Positions 44,016-52,431 of a stretch of 56,023 nt of DNA are shown here, one piece after another. The stretch lies in contig JAMONV010000005.1 in NCBI GenBank assembly GCA_027066365.1, positions 1 through 56,023 of the forward strand, read 5' to 3'. The position numbers and the translations under genes were made by a program. Every line of letters begins with the position of its first letter. Within the stretch, counting starts at the first letter, position 1. This DNA comes from Flavobacteriales bacterium (GTDB taxonomy: Bacteria; Bacteroidota; Bacteroidia; Flavobacteriales; Flavobacteriaceae). The notes beneath the pieces were generated by a model. It worked only from the letters and a program-made list of their open reading frames with translations. It was not told the DNA's origin and did not search any database.

Positions 44016-44186
44016 TCAAAATTTCTGTCCCCGTTTTGAAGGCTAAACGGGTGGTAATGAGGGATTTTGTAGGTTTGAACCGCTATTGTGAATATTTCTT
44101 TTTTTTTGACTGACATTTCCGTTAAATAATATAATCATTAACCTTACGTTATTATCATGTATAAGTGAATAAAATGACTGTTGCCT

Positions 44187-44333
44187 ATGAGTAATGATTA
44201 CGCTGTTTTTTATCGTCGACGTGAACAAAGCCGTTTGGATGCCAAAATTCGTTACATTCAATGCTATTCCAAGGCTTTTCGGAGTGTTTATGTTTCTTCG
44301 TTGCGACAAAAATTGATTTATTTTGTCAATTGA
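44187..44333 (+). CDS. Possible small basic protein (uncertain)
   Basis: A 48-codon frame starts with ATG and encodes MSNDYAVFYRRREQSRLDAK... to YFVN. It has a basic, helical composition, with seven Arg and no signal or membrane segment. It resembles no family I know. It lies in the 496-base gap between groL and msrA and has no clear promoter. It may be a real small gene, a relic, or chance. Confidence 0.2.
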   Translation: MSNDYAVFYRRREQSRLDAKIRYIQCYSKAFRSVYVSSLRQKLIYFVN

Positions 44334-44412
44334 GATTACTTTTCGATTGCTGACGGATGAAATTTTGAAACACCAGCCGGTTATTTGATTAAAATTTTTG
44401 CGGCTGAAAAGA

Positions 44413-44961
44413 TTATTTTAAGCGAAAGCTCCATAGTTTTTCGAATTTTTGTATTTTAGGATTTATAATCAGGCGGCAATAGGGGATTTCGGGGTGATTC
44501 TCAAAATAGTTATGATGGTATGCTTCGGCCGGCCAAAAGCGGGTGAATATTTCCAGTGAAGTGACTACGGGTTTGGGGTATAACGGGGATTTGTTGAGTT
44601 CCAGAATTTTGTTTTTGGCCGTTTCCAATTGCTTTTCGTCCCGCCAAAAAATTACGGAGCGATATTGTGATCCGATATCGGCGCCTTGCCGGTGTGCTTG
44701 GGTAGGATCATGGGTGGAAAAGAATATGTCCAGGATTTCATCAAAGGAGATTATCGAGGGATTGAAGTCGATTTTAACTACTTCGGCATGTCCGGTTTGT
44801 CCGGTTTTGACGTTTTCGTATGATGGATTATCGAGCCAACCGCCACTGTATCCGGGTTCTACATGGAAAATGCCTTTGACACGTTTATAGATTGCTTCGG
44901 TGCACCAAAAGCAGCCGCCGCCCAAGATCGCTGTTTTTACGGATTTATTTTTCGATGGCAT
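44413..44961 (-). CDS. msrA: Peptide methionine sulfoxide reductase MsrA
   Basis: This 182-residue enzyme reduces methionine-S-sulfoxide in proteins. It has the active-site motif GGGCFWCTEAIYKRVKG (catalytic Cys17), GYSGG, the stretch TGHAEVVKIDFNP, HDPTQAHRQGADIGSQYRS, and AYHHNYF near the C terminus. ATG 44961 is chosen. Upstream in-frame ATGs (44988 and further) lie inside the preceding gene, and their translation would not resemble the family. It overlaps the upstream membrane-protein gene by 17 bases, so both are probably one operon. Confidence 0.95.
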   Translation of the reverse strand: MPSKNKSVKTAILGGGCFWCTEAIYKRVKGIFHVEPGYSGGWLDNPSYENVKTGQTGHAEVVKIDFNPSIISFDEILDIFFSTHDPTQAHRQGADIGSQYRSVIFWRDEKQLETAKNKILELNKSPLYPKPVVTSLEIFTRFWPAEAYHHNYFENHPEIPYCRLIINPKIQKFEKLWSFRLK

Positions 44962-45235
44962 TTTCGTTTTTTTTGATAAATGTTTCATACAGGTAGGTGA
45001 GTGTAAAGGTAGGGATAAAATCGCTTCCGGGAAGGATCTCTTCCAAAAAACTAATGGTTCCGGAAATTTTTCCAATGGTGCCGGGATACATTTTCATGAG
45101 TAAATAGGCTGATAGGGGCGCCCAAATAACGTCGGAAAATTCCCCGATTCCCGGGATGGTGAAACTGAGCAACCCGATTCCGTCCAACAACAGGTTGAGC
45201 AAGAATTTTTTCGGGCTGAATGATGTCGATTGCAT
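44945..45235 (-). CDS. Small conserved membrane protein
   Basis: This 96-residue protein has two hydrophobic stretches (KFLLNLLLDGIGLLSFTIPG, and IWAPLSAYLLMKMY). A conserved-looking segment SFLEEILPGSDFIPTFTLTYLYE closes it. I recall similar short proteins in Flavobacteriia, annotated hypothetical, and no function is known. ATG 45235 is used; the frame reaches a TTG at 45259, but that lies within the -7 element. msrA overlaps its end, so a link to protein oxidation repair is possible. Confidence 0.7.
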   Translation of the reverse strand: MQSTSFSPKKFLLNLLLDGIGLLSFTIPGIGEFSDVIWAPLSAYLLMKMYPGTIGKISGTISFLEEILPGSDFIPTFTLTYLYETFIKKNENAIEK

Positions 45236-45256
45236 GATCAGAAATCTTTGTCGCGA

Positions 45257-45321
45257 CAAATATATTCAAATTTTATTCCGGAAATAAGGACAAAATAATT
45301 GAAGAAAAAAGCGTATTTTTG
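45257..45321. promoter_or_regulatory. Divergent promoter elements between the msrA operon and ricT
   Basis: TATATTTG on the minus strand (45257-45264) serves the membrane-protein/msrA operon, and TATTTTTG on the plus strand (45314-45321) serves ricT, 6 bases before its ATG. Both match TAnnTTTG. No ideal -33 TTTG is found at 19 bases for either. Confidence 0.4.
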
Positions 45322-45327
45322 TGAGTT

Positions 45328-46584
45328 ATGGAAAAGGAGACAAAAAATATCGATTATAAAGCGGGAGATTTTTGTGCGCCCGGCTTAAATTGTGCTTCGT
45401 GTGCCAAAGCCGGAATTTGCGATTGGAACGGTGTTAATAAATTGACGGTATTCGATATTTTTTCCGGCATTCCGCAACCGGATACGGGAAATTTTTTTCC
45501 TTTCGTCGAGGTTCGTTTCAAGAATACACGTAAGGATTTTTATTACGGTGGCGATCGTTTGTGGTATGTCGGGCAAGCCGTAGCGGTGGAATCGTCCACC
45601 GGAGGTTATGACGTGGGAATCATTTCCGCAATAGGCGAAACGGCACGATTGCAAATGCGTGAACGGGGGGTGAAACCGGACGAGGAAAGCCTGAAGAAAA
45701 TCTATCGTCCCGCCACGCAACGCGATTTGGATATATGGAAAAAATATCGCGAAAAGGAGGAATGGACTAAGTTACGTTCGCGCGAAATCGCCAAAAGCTT
45801 GGGTTTGGTAATGAAAATTTCCGATATCGAATATCAAGCGGACGGCAGCAAGGTAACCATTTATTATACGGCGGAGGACCGGGTGGATTTCCGCGAATTG
45901 ATTAAGATTTTGGCCAAGGAATTTTCCACACGAATAGAGATGCGCCAAATCGGATACCGGCAGGAAGCGGCACGTCTCGGCGGATTGGGGAGTTGCGGAC
46001 GTGAATTGTGTTGCTCTTTATGGATGACCGATTTCAGAAGTGTTTCTACACAATCGGCAAAATATCAGCAATTGGCGATTAATACTTCCAAGTTGACCGG
46101 ACAATGCGGAAAATTGAAATGCTGTTTAAATTTCGAATTGGATTCCTATAAGGACGCCTTGAAGGAATTTCCCGACGAGAATTTAATATTGCAAACGGAA
46201 AAAGGCGAGGCCAAATCCATGAAAATCGATGTGTTCAAGGGACATATTTGGTATGCTTATACGGAAGGAGAAAATCACCTGTGGTATAAACTCAACTTGG
46301 AACAGGTAAACGAAATTATGGAATTGAACAAGCGGAATTTGAAATCGCCTTCCTTGGAATCTTATGCCGATGATTTGAAATTGGAGAAATCCTTGGATCG
46401 AATTATTACGTCGGATAGTCTGCTATCCGATAATATTAACCGTTTCGACGAAAAGAAAAGGAAAAAGAAGAAAACGAAAAGAAAAAAATCAAAAAACAAA
46501 CCGGACAAAGCAATGAAGTCCGCGCAAAAAAAGCAAGGAAATGGTCGTAACCCTAAGCAGTCGAACAAAAGGCGCCGTTCTTAA
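45328..46584 (+). CDS. PSP1/RicT-like regulatory iron-sulfur protein
   Basis: This 418-residue protein has an N-terminal Cys cluster (CAPGLNCASCAKAGIC, about 16-31), a PSP1 domain (about 50-270), and Cys-rich GSCGRELCCSLW plus GQCGKLKCCLNFE. These motifs are shared with YaaT/RicT, a Bacillus protein that affects RNA processing with RicA and RicF. The C-terminal 55 residues are very lysine-rich and low complexity. Bacteroidota proteins of this type are found next to GldH. The function in Gram-negatives is unknown. The 3' end overlaps gldH by 44 bases. Confidence 0.88.
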   Translation: MEKETKNIDYKAGDFCAPGLNCASCAKAGICDWNGVNKLTVFDIFSGIPQPDTGNFFPFVEVRFKNTRKDFYYGGDRLWYVGQAVAVESSTGGYDVGIISAIGETARLQMRERGVKPDEESLKKIYRPATQRDLDIWKKYREKEEWTKLRSREIAKSLGLVMKISDIEYQADGSKVTIYYTAEDRVDFRELIKILAKEFSTRIEMRQIGYRQEAARLGGLGSCGRELCCSLWMTDFRSVSTQSAKYQQLAINTSKLTGQCGKLKCCLNFELDSYKDALKEFPDENLILQTEKGEAKSMKIDVFKGHIWYAYTEGENHLWYKLNLEQVNEIMELNKRNLKSPSLESYADDLKLEKSLDRIITSDSLLSDNINRFDEKKRKKKKTKRKKSKNKPDKAMKSAQKKQGNGRNPKQSNKRRRS

Positions 46585-47068
46585 TGCGCTGATTGTCATT
46601 TTGTTACTGTCCTCGTGCAAACGTCCGGAATTGCCCGAATTTGCAAGAACGGAATTTTTTAAAGGCGGAGTTTGGAACAGGGGTGCGCGGGTCCGGTTTG
46701 TCTATAAACCTGTAAAGACGGGGAAAAAAAATGTGTTTATTTTCCTTGAAAATACAAATGACTATCCGTATAGTAATATTTTTATCATAGCTAAAATGCA
46801 ACATGGCGGTCAAGTAGCAGTCGATACATTTGAATATGAAATGGCCGAAGGAACGGGGAAATGGCTGGGAAGGAAAGTGAAAAATACATATGAAAATTTA
46901 TTTGTTTATAAATTGAACTGGCCTGTGAAGGATACGACGCAAGTTGTTTTTGAACTGGAACCGGCCACACGTCGGGTGGATAAAATAGAAGGGGACATCC
47001 GCTTGAAAGGTGTGGCTTCCGTTGGCATCATTGTTGAAGCGGTGAAACAAAATTCCGATAATCCATGA
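46541..47068 (+). CDS. gldH: Gliding motility lipoprotein GldH
   Basis: This 175-residue lipoprotein has the lipobox LLSSC (Cys at about 26), then the GldH pattern ENTNDYPYSNIFIIAKMQHGG, followed by DTFEYEMAEGTGKWLGRK and a C-terminal GVASVGIIVE strand. GldH is needed for gliding and for the type IX secretion machinery of Flavobacteriia. The ATG at 46541 is the only one giving a lipoprotein signal, and it overlaps ricT by 44 bases in another frame. PBP1A follows with a four-base overlap, a gene order I recall from this group. Confidence 0.88.
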   Translation: MVVTLSSRTKGAVLNALIVILLLSSCKRPELPEFARTEFFKGGVWNRGARVRFVYKPVKTGKKNVFIFLENTNDYPYSNIFIIAKMQHGGQVAVDTFEYEMAEGTGKWLGRKVKNTYENLFVYKLNWPVKDTTQVVFELEPATRRVDKIEGDIRLKGVASVGIIVEAVKQNSDNP

Positions 47069-49380
47069 ATCGAGTCGAAAAGAAACAACATAAGAAGAAA
47101 AAAAATAGCGGTTACGGGAAGTATTTATTCCGTTTGTGGATGCTGTATTTTGCCGGAATCGGCTTTGTTTTTCTGATTTTTTGGATGGCCGGCAAAGGAT
47201 GGCTTGGCTATATGCCGGGATTTGAGCAATTGGAAAATCCTAAAACCGATTTGGCAACGGAAATTATTTCGTCCGACGGGGTTACGATAGGGAAGTTTTT
47301 TCACCAAAACAGAACACCCGTTCAATATAAAGATTTGCCGCCTCATTTGGTGGATGCTTTGGTGTCTACCGAAGACGAACGTTTTTATGATCATCCCGGA
47401 ATCGATATCAAATCCACCACGAGAGCGGTGGTTTTCCTTGGAAAAAAAGGGGGAGCGAGCACACTTACGCAACAATTGGCCAAACTTTTATTCCATCACG
47501 AAGGTTCCAAGAATATTTTGAAGCGTATCAAGCAAAAAATCAAGGAGATTGTTATTGCAGCCAAATTGGAACGTCAATATACCAAGGAAGAAATCATTGC
47601 GCAATATCTGAATACTTACGATTGGGGTCATCAAGCGGTGGGAATTCGTTCGGCTGCACGGATATATTTCGGAAAAGAACCGAAAGATTTGAGTCTTGAA
47701 GAATCCGCCATGTTGGTGGGAATGTTAAAAAATTCGTCGTTGTATAACCCGATTCGTCGTCCCGAATTGGTTAGGAAGCGCCGGAATGTGGTATTCAAAC
47801 AAATGTATAGAAACGGATTTCTGACTGAAGAAAAAAAGGATTCATTACAAAAATTGCCATTGAAATTGAATTATCAACCGGAATTACATAATACGGGAAT
47901 AGCCACTTATTTCAGGGAATATATACGGCAATTTATGAAGAAATGGGTGAAGGAAAATCCCAAACCGGACGGTAGTTATTATGATATTTATGCCGATGGA
48001 TTGAAAATTTATACAACCATTGACTCCCGTATGCAAACCAATGCCGAACGCGCTGTGGCCGAGCATATGAAAAATTTGCAGCGGGAATTTTTTCGCCAAG
48101 GCAAGCAAAACAAAACTTTTCCGTTTGTCAAGTTGAGCCTCAAACAAATCGAAAAATTAATGGAGCGCTCCATGCGTAATTCCGAGCGTTGGAAATCATT
48201 GGCCAAAGCCGGAATGAACGAAGATTCCATCCGGCAAAGTTTTTTTGAAAAAACGAAAATGCGTATTTTCTCTTGGGGCGGGGATATCGATACGGTTATG
48301 ACGCCGTATGACAGCATTCGTTATTATAAATCCTTCTTGCACGCGGGATTGTTGTCGATGGAGCCATCCACGGGTTTTGTTAAGGCATGGGTGGGTGGAA
48401 TTAATTTTCGTCATTTCAAATATGACCATGTTTATCAAGGAGCGCGTCAGGTCGGATCCACATTTAAACCCTTTGTTTATGCCACGGCCATTGCACAAAA
48501 ACATTTGTCGCCTTGTGATACTTTTCCCAATACGCCATATACGATAAAAGCCGGCCGTTGGGGATTGCAAAAACCATGGTCGCCCAAGAACGCCGGCGGG
48601 CAATACGGCGGTTGGATGACTTTGAAGGAAGCTTTGGCCAATTCGGTGAATGTAATTACCGCCCGTTTGATTGATATGGTGGGGCCGCAACCGGTAATCG
48701 ATTTGGCCAAGCAATTGGGAATCAAAAGTAAAATTCCCTATGCGCCTTCCATAGCGTTGGGAACGCCGGACATTAAATTGATTGAGATGGTGGGAGCCTT
48801 CAACGGTTTTGCCAATCAAGGACAATATATCGAGCCGGTTACCGTTTTGCGGATTGAAGACAAAAACGGACGTGTATTGTATGAATACAAGCCGTTTACG
48901 CGTGATGTCCTGAGCCCGCAAATGGCATACGTGGTGACAAATTTATTGGAAGGCGTCACACGCTACGGTTCTGGCGCAAGGCTTCGCCATGCTTTCATGG
49001 CTAAAAACCCTGTATATAAACGTATTATCACCGGATACCCCTATCGATTTACCAATCCGATAGCCGGTAAAACGGGAACCACGCAAGATCAATCCGACGG
49101 TTGGTTTATTGGCTACGTACCGAATTTGGTTACCGGTGTCTGGGTGGGCGGTGAAGACCGTTCGGTGCATTTTCGCAGCATTCAATACGGTCAAGGTGCT
49201 TCCATGGCTTTGCCGATTTGGGCACTGTACATGAAAAAAAATTACGCCGACAAAGAATTGGGCATTTCCGATAAACCGTTTCCCAAACCCGACGGAATCC
49301 CCGTTAACTTGAATTGTGATGACAATCAAACACAAGAACAAAATAAACCCGAGGAGCAATCGCCCCTAAATGATTTGTAA
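47065..49380 (+). CDS. Penicillin-binding protein 1A (bifunctional transglycosylase/transpeptidase)
   Basis: This 771-residue peptidoglycan synthase has an N-terminal membrane anchor (about 20-45). A family 51 transglycosylase domain (about 70-245) carries the catalytic region [17 protein letters not shown] and [17 protein letters not shown]-terminal transpeptidase domain has GSTFKPF (catalytic Ser), SVN and KTGTTQ. It builds and cross-links glycan strands at the outer face of the inner membrane. The start overlaps the gldH stop by four bases, and ruvB follows after 2 bases. Confidence 0.95.
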   Translation: MNRVEKKQHKKKKNSGYGKYLFRLWMLYFAGIGFVFLIFWMAGKGWLGYMPGFEQLENPKTDLATEIISSDGVTIGKFFHQNRTPVQYKDLPPHLVDALVSTEDERFYDHPGIDIKSTTRAVVFLGKKGGASTLTQQLAKLLFHHEGSKNILKRIKQKIKEIVIAAKLERQYTKEEIIAQYLNTYDWGHQAVGIRSAARIYFGKEPKDLSLEESAMLVGMLKNSSLYNPIRRPELVRKRRNVVFKQMYRNGFLTEEKKDSLQKLPLKLNYQPELHNTGIATYFREYIRQFMKKWVKENPKPDGSYYDIYADGLKIYTTIDSRMQTNAERAVAEHMKNLQREFFRQGKQNKTFPFVKLSLKQIEKLMERSMRNSERWKSLAKAGMNEDSIRQSFFEKTKMRIFSWGGDIDTVMTPYDSIRYYKSFLHAGLLSMEPSTGFVKAWVGGINFRHFKYDHVYQGARQVGSTFKPFVYATAIAQKHLSPCDTFPNTPYTIKAGRWGLQKPWSPKNAGGQYGGWMTLKEALANSVNVITARLIDMVGPQPVIDLAKQLGIKSKIPYAPSIALGTPDIKLIEMVGAFNGFANQGQYIEPVTVLRIEDKNGRVLYEYKPFTRDVLSPQMAYVVTNLLEGVTRYGSGARLRHAFMAKNPVYKRIITGYPYRFTNPIAGKTGTTQDQSDGWFIGYVPNLVTGVWVGGEDRSVHFRSIQYGQGASMALPIWALYMKKNYADKELGISDKPFPKPDGIPVNLNCDDNQTQEQNKPEEQSPLNDL

Positions 49381-49382
49381 TC

Positions 49383-50402
49383 ATGGATTTGCATAGACCG
49401 AATAAGCATGCTTTCGATCCGGAAGCATTGGAATTTGAAAAAAAATTACGCCCCGTCACCTTCGACGATTTTACGGGTCAAGAACAAATAATCGAAAACC
49501 TGAAAATCTTTGTAGAAGCCGCCAATCGCCGGGGTGAGGCATTGGATCATACGCTGTTTCACGGCCCTCCGGGATTGGGAAAAACCACCTTGGCACACAT
49601 TCTGGCCAACGAACTGGGCGTGTCAATCAAAACCACATCGGGCCCCGTATTAGACAAACCGGGCGATTTGGCCGGGTTGCTTACCTCATTGGAACCGCGC
49701 GACGTATTGTTTATCGATGAAATCCACCGCCTTTCGCCGGTGGTGGAAGAATATCTCTATTCGGCAATGGAAGATTACAAAATCGATATTTTGATAGAAA
49801 CCGGTCCCAATGCCCGTAGTGTGCAAATCAATTTGGAACCTTTTACCTTGATAGGGGCCACCACCCGTTCGGGATTGCTCACCGCCCCCATGCGCGCCCG
49901 TTTCGGCATCAAAGCCCGCTTGAATTATTACGACCGCGAATTGCTGGCCGAAATTATCAAACGCAGTGCTTCCATCCTGAAAGTGGCCATTCATGACGAT
50001 GCCGCTACGGAAATAGCCCGAAGAAGCCGGGGTACACCCCGAATTGCCAATGCATTATTGCGCAGGGTAAGAGATTTTGCGGAAATCAAAGGCGACGGCA
50101 CAATCAATTTGGACATTGCCAAGTATGCCTTGCAAGCCCTCAACGTGGACGAATACGGATTGGACGAAATGGACAATAAAATTTTGTTGACCATTATCGA
50201 CAAGTTCGGCGGAGGCCCCGTCGGGTTGGGAACTTTGGCCACGGCGGTGGGCGAAAACGCCGAAACGATCGAAGAAGTGTACGAACCTTTTCTCATTCAG
50301 GAAGGATTTATCAAGCGAACGCCCCGCGGAAGGGAAGTAACCTTGAGGGCTTACGAACATTTGGGACGAACACCCGGGGGGACGCAAGGGCGTTTGTTTT
50401 AA
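49383..50402 (+). CDS. ruvB: Holliday junction DNA helicase RuvB
   Basis: This 339-residue AAA+ motor of the RuvAB branch-migration complex has Walker [19 protein letters not shown], Walker [24 protein letters not shown], sensor 1 [10 protein letters not shown], arginine finger MRARFG and a C-terminal winged helix ending [14 protein letters not shown]. The length is normal. ruvA and ruvC are not beside it. It is 2 bases after PBP1A and 11 bases before the outer-membrane protein gene. Confidence 0.97.
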   Translation: MDLHRPNKHAFDPEALEFEKKLRPVTFDDFTGQEQIIENLKIFVEAANRRGEALDHTLFHGPPGLGKTTLAHILANELGVSIKTTSGPVLDKPGDLAGLLTSLEPRDVLFIDEIHRLSPVVEEYLYSAMEDYKIDILIETGPNARSVQINLEPFTLIGATTRSGLLTAPMRARFGIKARLNYYDRELLAEIIKRSASILKVAIHDDAATEIARRSRGTPRIANALLRRVRDFAEIKGDGTINLDIAKYALQALNVDEYGLDEMDNKILLTIIDKFGGGPVGLGTLATAVGENAETIEEVYEPFLIQEGFIKRTPRGREVTLRAYEHLGRTPGGTQGRLF

Positions 50403-50413
50403 AAAAGGGATTG

Positions 50414-51469
50414 ATGAAAAAAGCGGGACTTTTATGGGTTTTATTATTCTTTTGGGTAACCGTAAATGCCCAGCAATTATCCGCCGGTTACGGTATGTTT
50501 GAGATTTCCGCCCGTTTCGGACTTTATAAGGGAAGCGGTGTCTCCTATACCCACGTGTTTCCGAACCGGTTTTTTTTGCAATCGGGGTATGCGTTTTTGC
50601 ATAGACCGGCGCAAAACCTTCCGGACGATTTCGAGGGTTGTCCGCCGCGCGATTTGCTTCAATCTTTTGAACTTACTGCGGGTAAATTATTTCCTTTGAA
50701 TGCCTTCGGCACTTTCGGATTTCATTTGGGTGGCGGATTTTCGATAAACCGGTTTTCGGTACGTGAAAATTTTAGCTATGTGCAACGTGGTTTCAAAGAC
50801 GATTCGGTTAATTCTTTCTTAGGTTTGGACGGCGGTTCGTCCTGTCGTTCCAATTATACATCGGATGCCGGGAATTATCTTCGCCCCGGTTTGATTTTTA
50901 ATCCCGGCTTATATTTTCGCTTCTACAGGAAATGGTCTATGGGGCTTACTTCGGGCGTTCATTATGCGGACCGGCGGTTTCTTTTTTATCTTCAGACAGG
51001 AATCGTTTATAGTCCCGCAATAAAGAAAAAAGAAGATGGCCCCGGCCGGAAGGAAACCGGCAAACCGTCCTCGACCCGGAATAGCATTTTTGTAAGCATA
51101 GGAAACGGCGCATCCTTATATTCCCTGCAATACGACAGGGTGTTCGGCCCTGCATTACGCCATTTTTGGGTGTCCGGAGCGGGTTTGGGATTTGCTAAAT
51201 TTCGAGGTAAATCGGTCGCGGTCTGCGCTTTGTCTTTAACTAAAGCATTTAATTTTTCGGGCGCCAATCATTTTATCGAAACGGGTGCCGGAGTTTCGTA
51301 TGCGCTTCACGGTCCGGCGTTCCTTTATCCCGTGTTGGGTTACCGCTACCACCGGCGCTACAAACCTTACGGATTTCATTTTAAACTTACCGCCACTTAT
51401 CCTTCCAACGAAGTGGAAGATTATTTTCCCTTGCCTTCTATTTCATTTTCCGTGGGTTTTGGATTTTGA
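50414..51469 (+). CDS. Outer-membrane protein with two barrel-like halves
   Basis: This 351-residue protein has a signal peptide (about 1-20, ending VNAQ). Two regions of alternating hydrophobic strands follow. The first (about 22-195) has many aromatic, Gly-rich strands (AGYGMFEISARFGLYKGSGV ... RPGLIFNPGLYFRFYRKWSM). A charged linker (KKKEDGPGRKETGKPSSTRN, about 204-223) leads to a second strand-rich region ending SISFSVGFGF, with a terminal Phe as in outer-membrane barrels. No family is recognised. ATG 50414 is used (TTG 50411 precedes it). The 3' end overlaps the convergent 51421 gene by 49 bases. Confidence 0.7.
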   Translation: MKKAGLLWVLLFFWVTVNAQQLSAGYGMFEISARFGLYKGSGVSYTHVFPNRFFLQSGYAFLHRPAQNLPDDFEGCPPRDLLQSFELTAGKLFPLNAFGTFGFHLGGGFSINRFSVRENFSYVQRGFKDDSVNSFLGLDGGSSCRSNYTSDAGNYLRPGLIFNPGLYFRFYRKWSMGLTSGVHYADRRFLFYLQTGIVYSPAIKKKEDGPGRKETGKPSSTRNSIFVSIGNGASLYSLQYDRVFGPALRHFWVSGAGLGFAKFRGKSVAVCALSLTKAFNFSGANHFIETGAGVSYALHGPAFLYPVLGYRYHRRYKPYGFHFKLTATYPSNEVEDYFPLPSISFSVGFGF

Positions 51470-51837
51470 CAGGTTTTCCGGACCAAAGCACGGGCATATC
51501 CGGTTTCGACGAGTAGTAATGCTATGTAAGCGGTTGCAAAAAAGAACGTAACGGCCTTAAAATTCTTTACCTCCGCCCAAGCCAAAACAAAAGCGAAAAA
51601 AAGCCCGGAGAAGATGATTTTCAATCCGCCGGCAATCAAATAAACAAAAAGAATTTTGAACTTATTTCGCCGGGCGGTTACATACAAGCTCAACATAACC
51701 GCTCCGAAAACAAACCAATGATAAAACAACATCAACCTAAGGGCACCGTTGTCCGTTTTGTTGAAATACGACGTAATGAAGTAAAGGATTGCCGGGATAA
51801 TGAACCCGGAGATCGTATAAAAAACCGGTTTTTTCAT
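51421..51837 (-). CDS. AtpI-like membrane protein
   Basis: This 138-residue protein has four hydrophobic segments. Its place directly after atpZ, with a four-base overlap, corresponds to the small AtpI-like protein found at the head of ATP synthase operons in Bacteroidota. The polar C terminus (NPKPTENEIEGKGK) lies in the 49-base overlap with the convergent outer-membrane protein gene. The AtpI role, assisting assembly of the c-ring, is inference from position and topology. No atpB follows. Confidence 0.65.
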   Translation of the reverse strand: MKKPVFYTISGFIIPAILYFITSYFNKTDNGALRLMLFYHWFVFGAVMLSLYVTARRNKFKILFVYLIAGGLKIIFSGLFFAFVLAWAEVKNFKAVTFFFATAYIALLLVETGYARALVRKTCQNPKPTENEIEGKGK

Positions 51838-52058
51838 TTGTGCCGTTTGCCGAGCGTTGAATAAGTGTGCATAAGCGCCAAAAATACGGCTATTAAGCTA
51901 AAAAGCATGGTAAACCAAGGAATTTCCAACGCTAATTTTTTATCGAGCCAAAGTCCGGATGCTACGCCCAAGCCTATGATGGCAAGCATTTCAAAGGCAA
52001 TTCCCGAGAAGTAGGCCAACCGTTGTGCCCGTTCAGCCGGCTTTTTGTTTGGATTCAA
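51834..52058 (-). CDS. AtpZ/AtpI family protein
   Basis: This 74-residue protein has two membrane helices and the AtpZ pattern LAYFSGIAFEMLAIIGLGVASGLWLDKKL...PWFTMLFSLI. AtpZ assists magnesium or calcium handling and assembly of the F1Fo ATP synthase. No ATG precedes the conserved part, so the likely start is TTG at 52058. It overlaps the bactofilin gene by 26 bases in another frame. The downstream AtpI-like gene overlaps by four bases. Confidence 0.85.
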   Translation of the reverse strand: MNPNKKPAERAQRLAYFSGIAFEMLAIIGLGVASGLWLDKKLALEIPWFTMLFSLIAVFLALMHTYSTLGKRHK

Positions 52059-52428
52059 GTCGGGTGGATTTAGCGGAGGTCATTTCGCAAGTGGCGTTGA
52101 ATTCGGCGCCTTGCTCCACGGCCAGTTTTCCTGTTTTGACGTTTCCTTCGATTTTGGCCGAACTTTTTATGCTGAGCAGTTCTTCCACGATTAAATCTCC
52201 CGAGACTTCACCCATAATTTCGGCTTGACCGGCTTTAACCGTGCCGGTGAGCTTTCCGGTAGAACCGACTACCAATTTTCCCGATGTCTCGAAATTTCCT
52301 TCAAAAATTCCGTCGATACGAAAATCTTCTTGCGATACGATATCGCCTTTAATACGGGTGGATTGTCCGAAACGGTTGGGTTGTTTGGAAGCTGATGTTT
52401 GGCCGTTTTTCTTTTTATCGGAAAACAT
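52033..52428 (-). CDS. Bactofilin family cytoskeletal protein
   Basis: This 131-residue protein has an N-terminal disordered tail (1-25). A DUF583/bactofilin beta-helix core (about 26-120) shows the regular repeat of short strands: IKGDIVSQEDFRIDGIFEGN, TGKLTGTVKAGQAEI, GDLIVEELLSIKSSAKIEGN. Bactofilins polymerise into filaments that position cell-envelope machinery. It lies 3 bases after sprE and before atpZ. This order is familiar from Flavobacteriia. Confidence 0.92.
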   Translation of the reverse strand: MFSDKKKNGQTSASKQPNRFGQSTRIKGDIVSQEDFRIDGIFEGNFETSGKLVVGSTGKLTGTVKAGQAEIMGEVSGDLIVEELLSIKSSAKIEGNVKTGKLAVEQGAEFNATCEMTSAKSTRLESKQKAG

Positions 52429-52431
52429 GAT

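Noticed and set aside
44030-44051. Terminator between msrA and groL
   Set aside because: The 7-bp stem CCCGTTT/AAACGGG has no T run on either strand, so termination is doubtful.
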